Below, one piece after another: positions 36,698 to 46,044 of a stretch of 64,000 nt of DNA; the first letter of the stretch is position 1, and every line of letters begins with the position of its first letter. Made by a program: the position numbers and the translations under genes. Origin of the DNA: Winogradskyella sp. KYW1333 (lineage in GTDB: Bacteria > Bacteroidota > Bacteroidia > Flavobacteriales > Flavobacteriaceae); NCBI RefSeq assembly GCF_003335675.1, contig NZ_QPHL01000012.1, forward strand, positions 62,001-126,000. Direction: 5' to 3'. The notes beneath the pieces were generated by a model, which saw only the letters and a list, made by a program, of their open reading frames with translations, searched no databases and was not told the origin of the DNA.

Positions 36698-37249
36698 ATG
36701 AAGCTATTTTTTTTAACTACATATAATTCCAAATCTTTAATTTCTTGTCTATTTGTCACTTGTTTTTTCTACAGTTCATCCATTGCCCAAAACACTTTAG
36801 ATAGTAAAAGTAGTTTTTGGGAAAATGTTCAGTTTGGAGGCGGAATTGGAATTAATTTTGGCGATGGCTATTTTAGTGGTGCGTTAGCTCCTAATGCCTT
36901 GTATAGATTAAGCCCATTTGTGTCTACAGGTATTGGTCTAAATTTTCAATATAGTTCTCAAAAGGATTTATTCAAATCCACTGTAGTTGGTGGCAGTGTT
37001 ATTGGTCTATTTTCACCTGCCAGAACTGTACAGATTTCTACAGAATTTGAACAGTTGTATGTTAAAAGAGATTTTGATCAAAATTTTGTTGGTAATGCAG
37101 ATGACAGTTATTGGTATCCTGCATTATTCTTAGGTGTTGGATACACAAGTGGAAGAATGACTTTTGGTATTAGATATGATATCTTATACGATGATGACAA
37201 AAGCATACAGCCTGAAGCTTGGATGCCCTTTGTTAGATTTTGGTTTTAA
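36698..37249 (+). CDS. small outer-membrane beta-barrel protein
   Basis: This 183-residue exported protein has a signal peptide ending SSSIAQ and a barrel-like body of alternating residues (FGGGIGINFGDGYFSGALAPNALYRL, PALFLGVGYTSGRMTFGIRYDILYDD) that ends in phenylalanine (VRFWF), the usual outer-membrane insertion signal. Homologs next to sucA are, as I recall, often labelled alpha-ketoglutarate decarboxylase. Nothing in this sequence supports an enzyme of that kind, so the label would be an error of neighbourhood. It is divergent from sucA. Confidence 0.8.
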   Translation: MKLFFLTTYNSKSLISCLFVTCFFYSSSIAQNTLDSKSSFWENVQFGGGIGINFGDGYFSGALAPNALYRLSPFVSTGIGLNFQYSSQKDLFKSTVVGGSVIGLFSPARTVQISTEFEQLYVKRDFDQNFVGNADDSYWYPALFLGVGYTSGRMTFGIRYDILYDDDKSIQPEAWMPFVRFWF

Positions 37250-37353
37250 CTTTTGAATTTATTCAAAATATTGTTTATTTATTTTCATTGAAATAAATTA
37301 AACATATTTTACTTTTAAAATATTTATATTCACTTTTTTAAATTCAACCTAAT

Positions 37354-37821
37354 ATGAAATATCTGCCAAAAATTTTAGTACTAGCTATAATTATAGCACT
37401 TATTAGCTGTGGTGAAAACAAAAAAACTGAAGGTGTTAGTTATGGTAAACCTGTTGCCGAGAAAGTGCCAGCGTCAGAACGTGTAGATTTAAAAAACAAA
37501 GGTGTTGGGTCCGTAAGATCTGTAGATTTGCCATTAGTTGTTGATGAAGAATTAGCCAAATCAGGTGAAGAAATTTATGGGAAATTATGTGTAGCCTGTC
37601 ATATGGTTGATAAAAAATTCATTGGCCCAGCTCCAAATGGAATATTAGAGCGCAGATCACCAGAATGGGTAATGAATATGATATTAAACCCTGAAAAAAT
37701 GGTTAAAGAAGATCCATTGGCTAAAGACCTTTTAGAAGAATACAACGGTTCTCCAATGGTAAGCCAAAACGTAACTAGGGACGAAGCTAGAGCAATTCTA
37801 GAATATTTTAGAACTCTCTAA
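37354..37821 (+). CDS. monoheme cytochrome c lipoprotein
   Basis: This 155-residue lipoprotein (lipobox ALISC, Cys19) carries one heme c motif, Cys79-V-A-Cys82-His83, in a class I cytochrome c domain with FIGPAPNGILERRSPEW. A probable distal Met is in SPMVSQN. It should be a periplasmic or membrane-anchored electron carrier; partner enzymes are not in the window. Its stop overlaps that of the convergent gene at 37818 by four bases. Confidence 0.9.
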   Translation: MKYLPKILVLAIIIALISCGENKKTEGVSYGKPVAEKVPASERVDLKNKGVGSVRSVDLPLVVDEELAKSGEEIYGKLCVACHMVDKKFIGPAPNGILERRSPEWVMNMILNPEKMVKEDPLAKDLLEEYNGSPMVSQNVTRDEARAILEYFRTL

Positions 37822-38165
37822 CTTTTAGCTCTATACCATACTTTCTGCCATTCTCTTTGAAGAATTAAAAACGTAACATTTTCAGATAGATTTATGACAT
37901 CTTCAGTATCTAGTTGACGTATTTTATTCTCAGAAACGTCTACTTGATATAGCAGATTTAAATAATCAGAAAACTTGTTTTGTATGAGATGATAAACCGT
38001 TTCTTGCAATACCAACTTCAAACTCGTTGATAAAGTATCTATATCAAACTCTAAATCTATATTGGCCAAGTGTAAGTCCTTATTAAGCTGAACAATTAGT
38101 TTCTTATAAAGTTTTAATGATTCGGCCTCTTCAATTAAATCATTAAATTTTTTAGGCAGACTCAT
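37818..38165 (-). CDS. conserved hypothetical protein beside polyprenyl synthetase
   Basis: This 115-residue protein is cytoplasmic-looking and mostly helical, with no known motif that I recognise. Its start overlaps the last base of the polyprenyl synthetase stop, so it is translated in the same unit. It overlaps the convergent cytochrome c gene at its other end. Tight packing on both sides supports a real gene. No function is proposed. Confidence 0.7.
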   Translation of the reverse strand: MSLPKKFNDLIEEAESLKLYKKLIVQLNKDLHLANIDLEFDIDTLSTSLKLVLQETVYHLIQNKFSDYLNLLYQVDVSENKIRQLDTEDVINLSENVTFLILQREWQKVWYRAKS

Positions 38166-39139
38166 TAAACACGTCTATTCATTAGTTGTTCACCAAACAA
38201 TTGTAACACTTGTTTTTTGTCTTCAGAAATATTTAGAGTTGCAAGTACTTTGAATGCCTTATCCGTAAATTCTATAACCGCTTCTTGGGTAGCACTAGAA
38301 GCGCCTGAATCAGTGAATAAATCTTTAATGGATTTTACTTTTAAGTCATCTGATATCTCATCATTATTAATAGTTTTTATTAATAAGTTTTGTTGTAATT
38401 CAGAACCTAATTCTAGTGTTTTTAGATATAAATACGTTTTCTTGTTTTCAAGAATATCACCACCAACCTGCTTCCCAAATGTTTCCGGATTTCCAAAAGC
38501 ATCTAAATAATCATCTTGTAATTGAAAAGCTATACCCAAGAATCTCCCAAAATCATAAATCCCTTCTTGATCTGTTTGTGATGCTCCCGCGACAATAGCT
38601 CCCATTTTCATCGCAGCACCAACTAAAACCGCTGTTTTATACTCAATCATTTTTAAGTACTCAGGAATAGTTACATCGTTTCTCATTTCAAAATCGATGT
38701 CATACTGTTGCCCTTCACAAACCTCAAGAGCTGTTTTGCTGAATAACTTTGCTAGAGATTGAAACTTTTCTGAATCATAATTTTCAAATAGTTGATATGC
38801 AAGAATCAACATTGCGTCACCAGATAATATCCCAGTATTTAAGTCCCATTTTTCATGAACCGTTTGCTTTCCTCTTCTCAAAGGCGCATCGTCCATAATA
38901 TCATCATGTATTAATGAAAAATTATGGAATACCTCAACAGATAATGCGGCATCTAATGCCAAATTAGCTTCAGAACCAAATACTTCTGCTGTCATTAGAG
39001 TTAGGACTGGCCTAAGACGTTTTCCTCCTAGTTTAAGAATATAGTTTATTGGCTCATATAGGTTGTTCGGCTCTTTGTCAACAGCATATTTATTCAAATT
39101 ATCAATGAATAATTTCTGGTAAGTTTCAATTTTTTGCAT
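38165..39139 (-). CDS. polyprenyl diphosphate synthase
   Basis: This 324-residue isoprenyl chain elongase condenses IPP with allylic diphosphates. The first Asp-rich motif is FSLIHDDIMDDAPLRRG and the second is FQLQDDYLDAFGNP, with GGKRLRPVLTLMTAE near the N-terminus. The bulk of the residues just before the first motif suggest a short-to-medium product (C15-C20 or longer for quinone or carotenoid), but chain length cannot be read reliably. It is the first gene of a two-gene minus-strand unit and is divergent from the tetR efflux operon. Confidence 0.93.
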   Translation of the reverse strand: MQKIETYQKLFIDNLNKYAVDKEPNNLYEPINYILKLGGKRLRPVLTLMTAEVFGSEANLALDAALSVEVFHNFSLIHDDIMDDAPLRRGKQTVHEKWDLNTGILSGDAMLILAYQLFENYDSEKFQSLAKLFSKTALEVCEGQQYDIDFEMRNDVTIPEYLKMIEYKTAVLVGAAMKMGAIVAGASQTDQEGIYDFGRFLGIAFQLQDDYLDAFGNPETFGKQVGGDILENKKTYLYLKTLELGSELQQNLLIKTINNDEISDDLKVKSIKDLFTDSGASSATQEAVIEFTDKAFKVLATLNISEDKKQVLQLFGEQLMNRRV

Positions 39140-39208
39140 AACACAAAAATAAAACTTTCATCATGTTTTAAGCTAATTTTAACGATGTTAAATTATTATT
39201 AAAACTTT

Positions 39209-39249
39209 GGAAACTTTTTTTGTTTTTAAAGTTTCCTGACCTAAATTTG
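39209..39249 (+). promoter_or_regulatory. promoter and probable TetR operator of the efflux operon
   Basis: TTTG (39219-39222), exactly 19 bases, and TAAATTTG (39242-39249) form a full-consensus promoter 11 bases before the tetR start. A perfect inverted repeat GGAAACTTT / AAAGTTTCC (39209-39217 and 39228-39236) flanks the -33 box, so a bound repressor would block polymerase. This is the expected layout for TetR autoregulation. Confidence 0.75.
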
Positions 39250-39260
39250 CCAATTCAATT

Positions 39261-39866
39261 ATGAGAGAAAAAATTATACATAAGGCTTCAGAATTATTTT
39301 TGACCCTGGGTTTTAAAAGTGTAACAATGGACGATATAGCCAATGCTTTGGGTATATCCAAAAAAACAATTTATGTGCATTTTAACAATAAAACCAAACT
39401 GGTAGAGGCAGTAACATTTACATTATTTGAAAATATTTGCGACGGGATAGATTGTATTTGTTCAGATGCAAACAACCCAATTGAAGAGCTGTACGATATA
39501 AAAATGTTTGTGATGCAACATTTAAAAAATGAACAAGCATCACCAATATTTCAATTAAAGAAATATTACCCAAATATTCATGATGCATTAAAAACAAGAC
39601 AATTTGAAAAAATGCACCAATCTGTTTCCGAAAGTCTTACAAAAGGAATTGAAACAAAATTGTTTAGATCGAATATTGATATTGACTTTATTGCAAGGCT
39701 CTACTTTAACGGTATGACAGGTATTAAGGATGAAGCTATATTTCCTCGACACAAATTCTCGATGGAATATTTAATTGAAAACTTCTTGGAGTACCATCTA
39801 AGAGCAATTGTTACAGAAAAAGGATTTACAATTTTAAATACGTTTATTACTAAAAATCAATCATAA
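39261..39866 (+). CDS. TetR/AcrR family repressor of the efflux operon
   Basis: This 201-residue regulator has an N-terminal TetR HTH (residues 3-50) with ASELFLTLGFKSVTMDDIANALGISKKTIYVHF and a divergent ligand-binding C-terminal domain. It is the first gene of an operon with TolC-like, adaptor and RND permease genes. A palindrome over its own -33 box suggests autorepression and release by a ligand that is also pumped out. The ligand is unknown. Confidence 0.93.
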   Translation: MREKIIHKASELFLTLGFKSVTMDDIANALGISKKTIYVHFNNKTKLVEAVTFTLFENICDGIDCICSDANNPIEELYDIKMFVMQHLKNEQASPIFQLKKYYPNIHDALKTRQFEKMHQSVSESLTKGIETKLFRSNIDIDFIARLYFNGMTGIKDEAIFPRHKFSMEYLIENFLEYHLRAIVTEKGFTILNTFITKNQS

Positions 39867-39873
39867 AATTAGA

Positions 39874-41217
39874 ATGAAACATTTATCAATATTAATATTT
39901 CTATTGCTGTTTAGTTTAGGTTTTAGTCAGGCATATCCTGAAAGACTAAGCTTGCAAGAAGCTATTGATTATGCTTTAGAAAACAATAGAATTGCAAAAA
40001 ATGCTGCCAGAGATATTGAAGTTGCCAAAAAACAGAAATGGGAAACCATTGCTACAGGATTACCTCAACTCGATGCAAGTATTAATTATCAAAACTTCTT
40101 AAAACAACAGGTCTCAGTAATACCTGCTGAATTCTTTGGTGGCAATCCAGGAGAATTTGCAGAAGTAATCTTTGGCACAAAACAAAATGCTACAGCAACT
40201 GCCACATTAAATCAACTCATATTTGATGGGTCTTATATTGTAGGGTTGCAGTCTACAAAGGTTTTTTTAGAAATTTCCAAAAATGCAAAAGACAAAACAG
40301 ATTTAGAAGTTAGGGAAGCTGTCATTAATGCCTATGGAAATGTTCTTGTTTCCATAGAAGGTGTTAAAATTATAGAAAAAAACATCTCTGTTATTCAAGA
40401 TAATTTAGATGAGACTACTAAGATTTATGAAAATGGCCTTGAAGAACTAGAAAGCGTTGAACAACTTCAAATTACACTTTCTAACCTTCAAAGTGATTAT
40501 GACAATCTAAAGCGATTAGAAGTAATTGCATTTCAAATGCTAAATATTACTTTAGGTATAGAATATAGTGCTCCCTTAGAACTTACGGATACCTTAGAAT
40601 CATTGGCTTTCCAAAATTTAGCTAATGAAACAATTAATGCAGAAAGTGATGTCACTGTTACACTTGACTATCAAATTGCAGACAATGATAAAAGATCTAA
40701 AGAGCTACTTGTAAAGCTTGAACAAAGTAAAGCATTGCCAAGGTTAAGTGGTTTTATAAATGGAGGGTACAATACATTTGCAGATGACTTTGTTTTTCTT
40801 GACAACAATACTGAGTGGTTCGGATTTTCATTATTAGGTTTAAATCTAGATATTCCCATTTTTAGTTCAGGAATGCGAGGTGCCGCTACACAAAGGGCAA
40901 AAATTAATTTAGAAAAAGCCAAAGATGACCTTACGGAGGTTGAACAACTCCTTAAACTTCAAATAGCAACTGCAAAAAGCAAATATCAGTTTGCAACAGA
41001 AGACTATTTTAATAAAAAGAGAAACTTAGATTTAGCTGAACGTATCGCTCAAAAAAATGAGACCAAGTTCTTTGAGGGCATTGGATCAAGTTTTGAATTA
41101 AGACAGGCACAAACTCAACTTTATAGTGCGCAACAACAGTTGCTTCAAACTATGCTAGATGTAATAAATGCTAAAGCAGAATTAGAAACGATAACAAACA
41201 CACCGAGTAAATACTAA
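39874..41217 (+). CDS. TolC family outer-membrane efflux protein
   Basis: This 447-residue outer-membrane channel has a signal peptide (SILIFLLLFSLGFSQA) and two OEP repeats with long helices (LSLQEAIDYALENNRIAKNAARDIEVAKKQ and the C-terminal ELRQAQTQLYSAQQQLL region). With the adaptor and permease that follow it forms a tripartite exporter across both membranes. It lies 7 bases after tetR and 9 before the adaptor. Confidence 0.93.
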   Translation: MKHLSILIFLLLFSLGFSQAYPERLSLQEAIDYALENNRIAKNAARDIEVAKKQKWETIATGLPQLDASINYQNFLKQQVSVIPAEFFGGNPGEFAEVIFGTKQNATATATLNQLIFDGSYIVGLQSTKVFLEISKNAKDKTDLEVREAVINAYGNVLVSIEGVKIIEKNISVIQDNLDETTKIYENGLEELESVEQLQITLSNLQSDYDNLKRLEVIAFQMLNITLGIEYSAPLELTDTLESLAFQNLANETINAESDVTVTLDYQIADNDKRSKELLVKLEQSKALPRLSGFINGGYNTFADDFVFLDNNTEWFGFSLLGLNLDIPIFSSGMRGAATQRAKINLEKAKDDLTEVEQLLKLQIATAKSKYQFATEDYFNKKRNLDLAERIAQKNETKFFEGIGSSFELRQAQTQLYSAQQQLLQTMLDVINAKAELETITNTPSKY

Positions 41218-41226
41218 AAATTCATC

Positions 41227-42393
41227 ATGAAAAAAATACTAAACATTATAATAATCAGCTCAATAGTCTTGGCCTGTTCTAACGAAGACAAAGAACAGAG
41301 TATTGAAGATATAGTGGCAACAAAAGACATTAAAACCATTCAAACAAAGAAGGATGAATTGGTAAATGAGCAACTAATTATTGCTCAAAAAATAAAGCAG
41401 TTAGATGAGCAAATTAAGGAATTAAGCCCAGATAGAAACATCCCATTAATCACTACGATTACAACAAAAGCTGAAGAATTTAAGCACTATTTAGAACTTC
41501 AAGGTAGTGTAGAAACAAAGAAAAATGTTGTGATTACCCCAGAAATGCCAGGAATATTAACAAAGGTTTATGTAAAAGAAGGTGATAGAGTTGTTAAAGG
41601 GCAATTATTAGCTCAAATTGATGATGGTGGCTTAAGTCAACAAATAGCTTCCCTTCAAATTCAAGCAGATTTGGCTAAAACCACATTTGACAGACAAAGT
41701 AGATTATGGAATCAGAAAATTGGAAGTGAAATACAATATCTACAAGCAAAATCTACATTCGAAAGTGCTGTTGAATCTGTTAATCAATTAAAACAACAAT
41801 TAGCAAAATCTAATATAAGAGCACCTTTTACTGGAGTTGTAGACGATGTTATTACAGATCAGGGCAATGTAGTGGCAGCAGGTCAGACACAATTGATTAG
41901 AATTGTTAATCTTGATGACATGTACATCCAAACTGATGTCCCAGAAAGTTATATCACCAGTATCGTTGATGGTAAAGAAGTTGAAGTTATGTTTCCTGTT
42001 TTAGGAAAAACTTTAAAATCTTCGATAAGACAAACAGGTAATTTTATCAATCCTGCAAACAGGACTTTTAAGGTAGAAATAGCCGTACCTAATAAAAACA
42101 GAACTATAAAACCGAACCTTACTGCAAGATTGAAAATTAATGATTACACTCGTGATAAGGCTATTTTAATTCCTCAAAGTATCATATCTGAAAATGCTTC
42201 TGCCGAACAATATGTATATGTATTAAAAGAAAGGGTAGAGGATAAAGCAGTAGCCAATCAAGTAGTGATTACAACGGGTAAAACTCAAGGCGATAAAATT
42301 GAAGTATTATCAGGGCTTAACGAAAATGACGAACTCATTGTAGAAGGAGCAAGAAGTGTAAAAAACGAACAAACTGTTAAGATTAAAAATTAA
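41227..42393 (+). CDS. RND efflux periplasmic adaptor lipoprotein
   Basis: This 388-residue membrane fusion protein has a lipobox (VLACS, Cys near 18), an early coiled coil (about 33-65) and a barrel/lipoyl portion with MPGILTKVYVKEGDRVVKGQ. A second coiled coil (about 135-190) precedes SNIRAPFTGVVDDVITDQGN. The extra N-terminal coiled coil is more common in Bacteroidota members. It bridges the permease and the TolC-like channel, and stops 5 bases before the permease gene. Confidence 0.93.
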   Translation: MKKILNIIIISSIVLACSNEDKEQSIEDIVATKDIKTIQTKKDELVNEQLIIAQKIKQLDEQIKELSPDRNIPLITTITTKAEEFKHYLELQGSVETKKNVVITPEMPGILTKVYVKEGDRVVKGQLLAQIDDGGLSQQIASLQIQADLAKTTFDRQSRLWNQKIGSEIQYLQAKSTFESAVESVNQLKQQLAKSNIRAPFTGVVDDVITDQGNVVAAGQTQLIRIVNLDDMYIQTDVPESYITSIVDGKEVEVMFPVLGKTLKSSIRQTGNFINPANRTFKVEIAVPNKNRTIKPNLTARLKINDYTRDKAILIPQSIISENASAEQYVYVLKERVEDKAVANQVVITTGKTQGDKIEVLSGLNENDELIVEGARSVKNEQTVKIKN

Positions 42394-42398
42394 CATCA

Positions 42399-45300
42399 AT
42401 GGCCAACAAAAAGAAAATAAAAAAAGTTGTTGATAAGGAATTTGGCTTATCATCTTGGGCTATTAGTAATAAGACCACAATGTATGTGGCTATTATACTA
42501 ATCTTAGTTCTAGGAGCTTCGGCATATTTTTCAATGCCAAGAGAAAGTTTCCCAGAAATTAGAGAGACTAAAATTTATATAAGTTCACTTTTTCCAGGAA
42601 ATACAGCAGAGGATATAGAAAAACTAATAACTGATCCGTTAGAAGACAAACTAAAGAATGTAAGCAATGTTGTAGAAATCACTTCTACTTCCCAAGAAGA
42701 TTACTCAATGGTAATTGTAGAATTTGATGAAGATCTAAGTGTTGAGGAAGCCAAGCAAAAGGTTAAGGATGAAATCGATAGTGAAACATCTGGTGAAGAT
42801 TGGCCCACTTTTAATGGCGCTAAAGTAGAACCTAATGTCTTTGAATTGAGTATGTCTGAAGAAATGCCAATTCTAAACATAAATATTTCAGGAGACTATC
42901 CCGTAGAACAATTAAAAGAGTTTGGAGAATATTTAGAAGATGAGATTGAGGACTTGCCAGAAATTAAGCAAGTTGATATAAGAGGCGCACAGGAAAAAGA
43001 AGTTGAAGTTGCTGTAGATGTGTATAAAATGATGGCATCTAAGGTAAGTTTCAATGATGTTACTGGTGCTATAAGTAATGGAAATATGACTATGTCTGCA
43101 GGTAATTTTATTACAAGCGGACAGCGCAGAACCATTAGAATTATTGGTGAAATTGACTCTCCTAAAGAACTTGAAAATTTTGTGGTTAAGTCTGAAAACA
43201 ACAACCCAATATATCTTAAAGACATAGCTACTATTACATTTAGACCAAAGGATAAAACAACTTACGCAAGAGAGTTTAATCCTATTTCGAACAAGGGTGA
43301 AGCAGTTGTAATGCTAGATGTAAAAAAGCGTTCAGGTCAGAATATGGTCGCAGCCGCTGAGAAGATTGAAGACATTGTAAGAAAGGCTAAGGCAGAGGTT
43401 TTCCCGTTAGATCTTAGAATTACAACTACAAATGATCAATCTTCAAAAACAATAGGACAAGTTGACGACTTGGTGAACAATATCATCTTTGGTATTATCC
43501 TAGTAGTTACAGTTTTGATGTTCTTCTTAGGGTTCAAGAATGCTTTGTTCGTTGGTTTTGCAATTCCAATGTCAATGTTTATGTCTCTAACAATACTAAG
43601 TGCATTGGGGTTTACCATGAACACAATGATTTTATTTGGGCTCATTATGGGTCTTGGTATGTTGGTGGATAATGGTATTGTTTTAGTAGAAAATGTATAC
43701 CGTCTAATGGACGAAGAAGGCCTGTCTCGACTTGAGGCGGCAAAAAAGGGCATTAGCGAAATAGCATTCCCTATAATAATATCAACAGCAACAACTGTGG
43801 CCGCATTTATTCCATTAGGTCTATGGCCAGGTTTAATGGGTCAATTCATGGTATATTTCCCTAAAACACTAGGTGTTGTACTAGGGTCTTCCTTGGTAGT
43901 AGCTATTTTCTTTAATGCCGTTTTAGTTTCTCAGTTTATGACTACTGAAGATAAGGAAATGCCTCTAAAACAAATTGTGAAAATTTCTACAATTCTTATA
44001 GGTATCGGTGCGCTGATAGTAATATTTGGTGGTACATATAGAGGTTTAGGAACCTTAATGATTGTTACTGCAATTCTACTTTGGATTTACAGATTATTTT
44101 TAAGAAGTGCGGCCAATACATTTCAGACTAAAGTATTAACACGACTAGAAAATGCTTATGAAAATGTTTTAACTGGTTCCCTAAAAGGATGGAAACCTCA
44201 AATGATAGCGATAGGAAGTGTTTTATTATTCTTTATTGCATTTATAAGTTTTGGAATTTCTGTTGGGATGCAAAGAACAAAAATTGAATTTTTCCCTGAC
44301 AACAAACCGAATCAAATTGTTGTCTATATAGAATATCCTGAAGGTACTGATATTGAAAAAACGAATAAGATTACTAGTGAAATAGAAACTAAGGTATATG
44401 GTATCTTAAATGATTCTGAATTTATTGAAGACGGTAGTAATTTCATGGTAGAAAGCGCCGTTACTCAAGTTGGTGAAGGGGCAGGAAATCCAATGACAGA
44501 TGGTGGTTCTTCTGCTGAAATGCCTCACAAAGGAAAGATTACTGCCTCAATGAGAGAATACAAATTCCGAAAAGGTAAGGATAGTGAGGCCCTTCGTCAG
44601 AAAGTACAAGAATCACTTACTGGAATTTATCCAGGTGTTTTAATTTCAGTTGAAAAAGATGCTAATGGACCTCCTATTGGGCCTCCAATAAATATTGAAA
44701 TTGAAGGTGATGACTATGATGAACTAATTGCTATCGCTGAACGAATGCGAAATTTCATTAACTCAAAAAGTATCAACGCTATCGATGAACTTAAAATTGA
44801 TGTTAATAAAGATAAACCGGCAATGCAAGTTGTTGTTGATAGAGAAAAAGCAGGTGAACTTGGTGTGAGCTCCGGTCAAGTTGGTCAGCTGTTACGTAAT
44901 TCTCTGTTTGGTGCAAAAGCTGGTATTTATAAAGAGGATGGGGAAGATTATAATATCTATGTTCGTTTTAATGAAGATTTAAGGTATAACAAAAGTGCAC
45001 TTTTTAATCAGAAAATAATTTTTAGAGACATGGCCTCAGGTCAGGTTAAAGAAATTCCAGTTTCGTCAGTTGCTAATCAAAATAACAATTCGGGATTTAG
45101 TGCAATAAAACATAGGGATACTAAACGTGTAGTAACGGTATACTCAGCCCTAGCGCCCGGGTATGTAGATGCTGGCGCTGTGGTAAATCAAATTCAAAAT
45201 GAAATGAAAAATTTTGAAGAATTACCAACGAATATAAAAATTGATTTTACCGGACAAATTGAAGAACAAAATAAAGAGCAAACATTCTTAATGAGTGCAT

Positions 45301-45944
45301 TTTTCGCTGGTCTTTTCTTAATTTTTCTAATTCTAATTTTCCAGTTCAACTCCATATCTAAACCTACCATCATAATGATTGCTATTTCCTTGAGTTTAAT
45401 TGGTGTATTTGGTGGAATAGTTATTACAGGTGCATCCTTCGTCATTTTAATGACCATGATGGGTATTATTTCACTAGCTGGTATTGTGGTAAATAATGGT
45501 GTTGTACTTCTAGATTATGCTCAATTACTTATAGATCGAAAAAAGAATGAATTGGATTTAGATATCTCAGAACATCTACCTAATGATGAATTATTAAAGC
45601 AAATCATTAAAGCTGGTAAAGCTAGGTTGAGACCCGTAATTCTAACTGCAATAACAACAATTTTAGGGCTTATCCCACTTGCCATAGGGCTTAATATTAA
45701 CTTTTTCACTTTAATGGGTGAGTTAGATGCCAATATATACTTTGGTGGTGATAATGTTATATTTTGGGGACCACTAGCGTGGACTGTAATATATGGCCTA
45801 TTCATAGCGACATTCTTAACATTAATCGTAGTGCCAGTTTTATTCTATCTATCCATGAGATTTAAAATGTGGCTTAGAAGTAAATTTGGAAGCTCAACTT
45901 TAGAATTAGAAACAAATACTGAACAAACTCCCCAACTGGAGTAA
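42399..45944 (+). CDS. RND efflux permease (AcrB-like)
   Basis: This 1181-residue inner-membrane pump is the proton-driven component. It has the first helix (TTMYVAIILILVLGASAYFSMP) and the large periplasmic loop SLFPGNTAEDIEKLITDPLED. Helix 4 carries GLGMLVDNGIVLVENVYR, with one Asp of the proton relay. The second half repeats the layout with SLAGIVVNNGVVLLDYAQ. It is longer than AcrB (about 1050), partly from extra helices and an insertion around 500-600. Sequence closeness to the multidrug rather than the metal branch is likely, but substrates are unknown. Confidence 0.93.
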   Translation: MANKKKIKKVVDKEFGLSSWAISNKTTMYVAIILILVLGASAYFSMPRESFPEIRETKIYISSLFPGNTAEDIEKLITDPLEDKLKNVSNVVEITSTSQEDYSMVIVEFDEDLSVEEAKQKVKDEIDSETSGEDWPTFNGAKVEPNVFELSMSEEMPILNINISGDYPVEQLKEFGEYLEDEIEDLPEIKQVDIRGAQEKEVEVAVDVYKMMASKVSFNDVTGAISNGNMTMSAGNFITSGQRRTIRIIGEIDSPKELENFVVKSENNNPIYLKDIATITFRPKDKTTYAREFNPISNKGEAVVMLDVKKRSGQNMVAAAEKIEDIVRKAKAEVFPLDLRITTTNDQSSKTIGQVDDLVNNIIFGIILVVTVLMFFLGFKNALFVGFAIPMSMFMSLTILSALGFTMNTMILFGLIMGLGMLVDNGIVLVENVYRLMDEEGLSRLEAAKKGISEIAFPIIISTATTVAAFIPLGLWPGLMGQFMVYFPKTLGVVLGSSLVVAIFFNAVLVSQFMTTEDKEMPLKQIVKISTILIGIGALIVIFGGTYRGLGTLMIVTAILLWIYRLFLRSAANTFQTKVLTRLENAYENVLTGSLKGWKPQMIAIGSVLLFFIAFISFGISVGMQRTKIEFFPDNKPNQIVVYIEYPEGTDIEKTNKITSEIETKVYGILNDSEFIEDGSNFMVESAVTQVGEGAGNPMTDGGSSAEMPHKGKITASMREYKFRKGKDSEALRQKVQESLTGIYPGVLISVEKDANGPPIGPPINIEIEGDDYDELIAIAERMRNFINSKSINAIDELKIDVNKDKPAMQVVVDREKAGELGVSSGQVGQLLRNSLFGAKAGIYKEDGEDYNIYVRFNEDLRYNKSALFNQKIIFRDMASGQVKEIPVSSVANQNNNSGFSAIKHRDTKRVVTVYSALAPGYVDAGAVVNQIQNEMKNFEELPTNIKIDFTGQIEEQNKEQTFLMSAFFAGLFLIFLILIFQFNSISKPTIIMIAISLSLIGVFGGIVITGASFVILMTMMGIISLAGIVVNNGVVLLDYAQLLIDRKKNELDLDISEHLPNDELLKQIIKAGKARLRPVILTAITTILGLIPLAIGLNINFFTLMGELDANIYFGGDNVIFWGPLAWTVIYGLFIATFLTLIVVPVLFYLSMRFKMWLRSKFGSSTLELETNTEQTPQLE

Positions 45945-45967
45945 ATAAGTACATTGATTAAAAGCCA

Positions 45968-45999
45968 AAAGCCTCTACAATTGTCGAGGCTTTTATTTA
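45968..45999 (+). terminator. terminator of the tetR-RND efflux operon
   Basis: AAAAGCCTC pairs with GAGGCTTTT across a 10-base loop, followed by an AT-rich tract. It lies 23 bases after the permease stop. Confidence 0.75.
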
Positions 46000-46044
46000 T
46001 TTATCTTCTGAAGTTGATTAAATTTGCAAGACTAAATTTTCATT

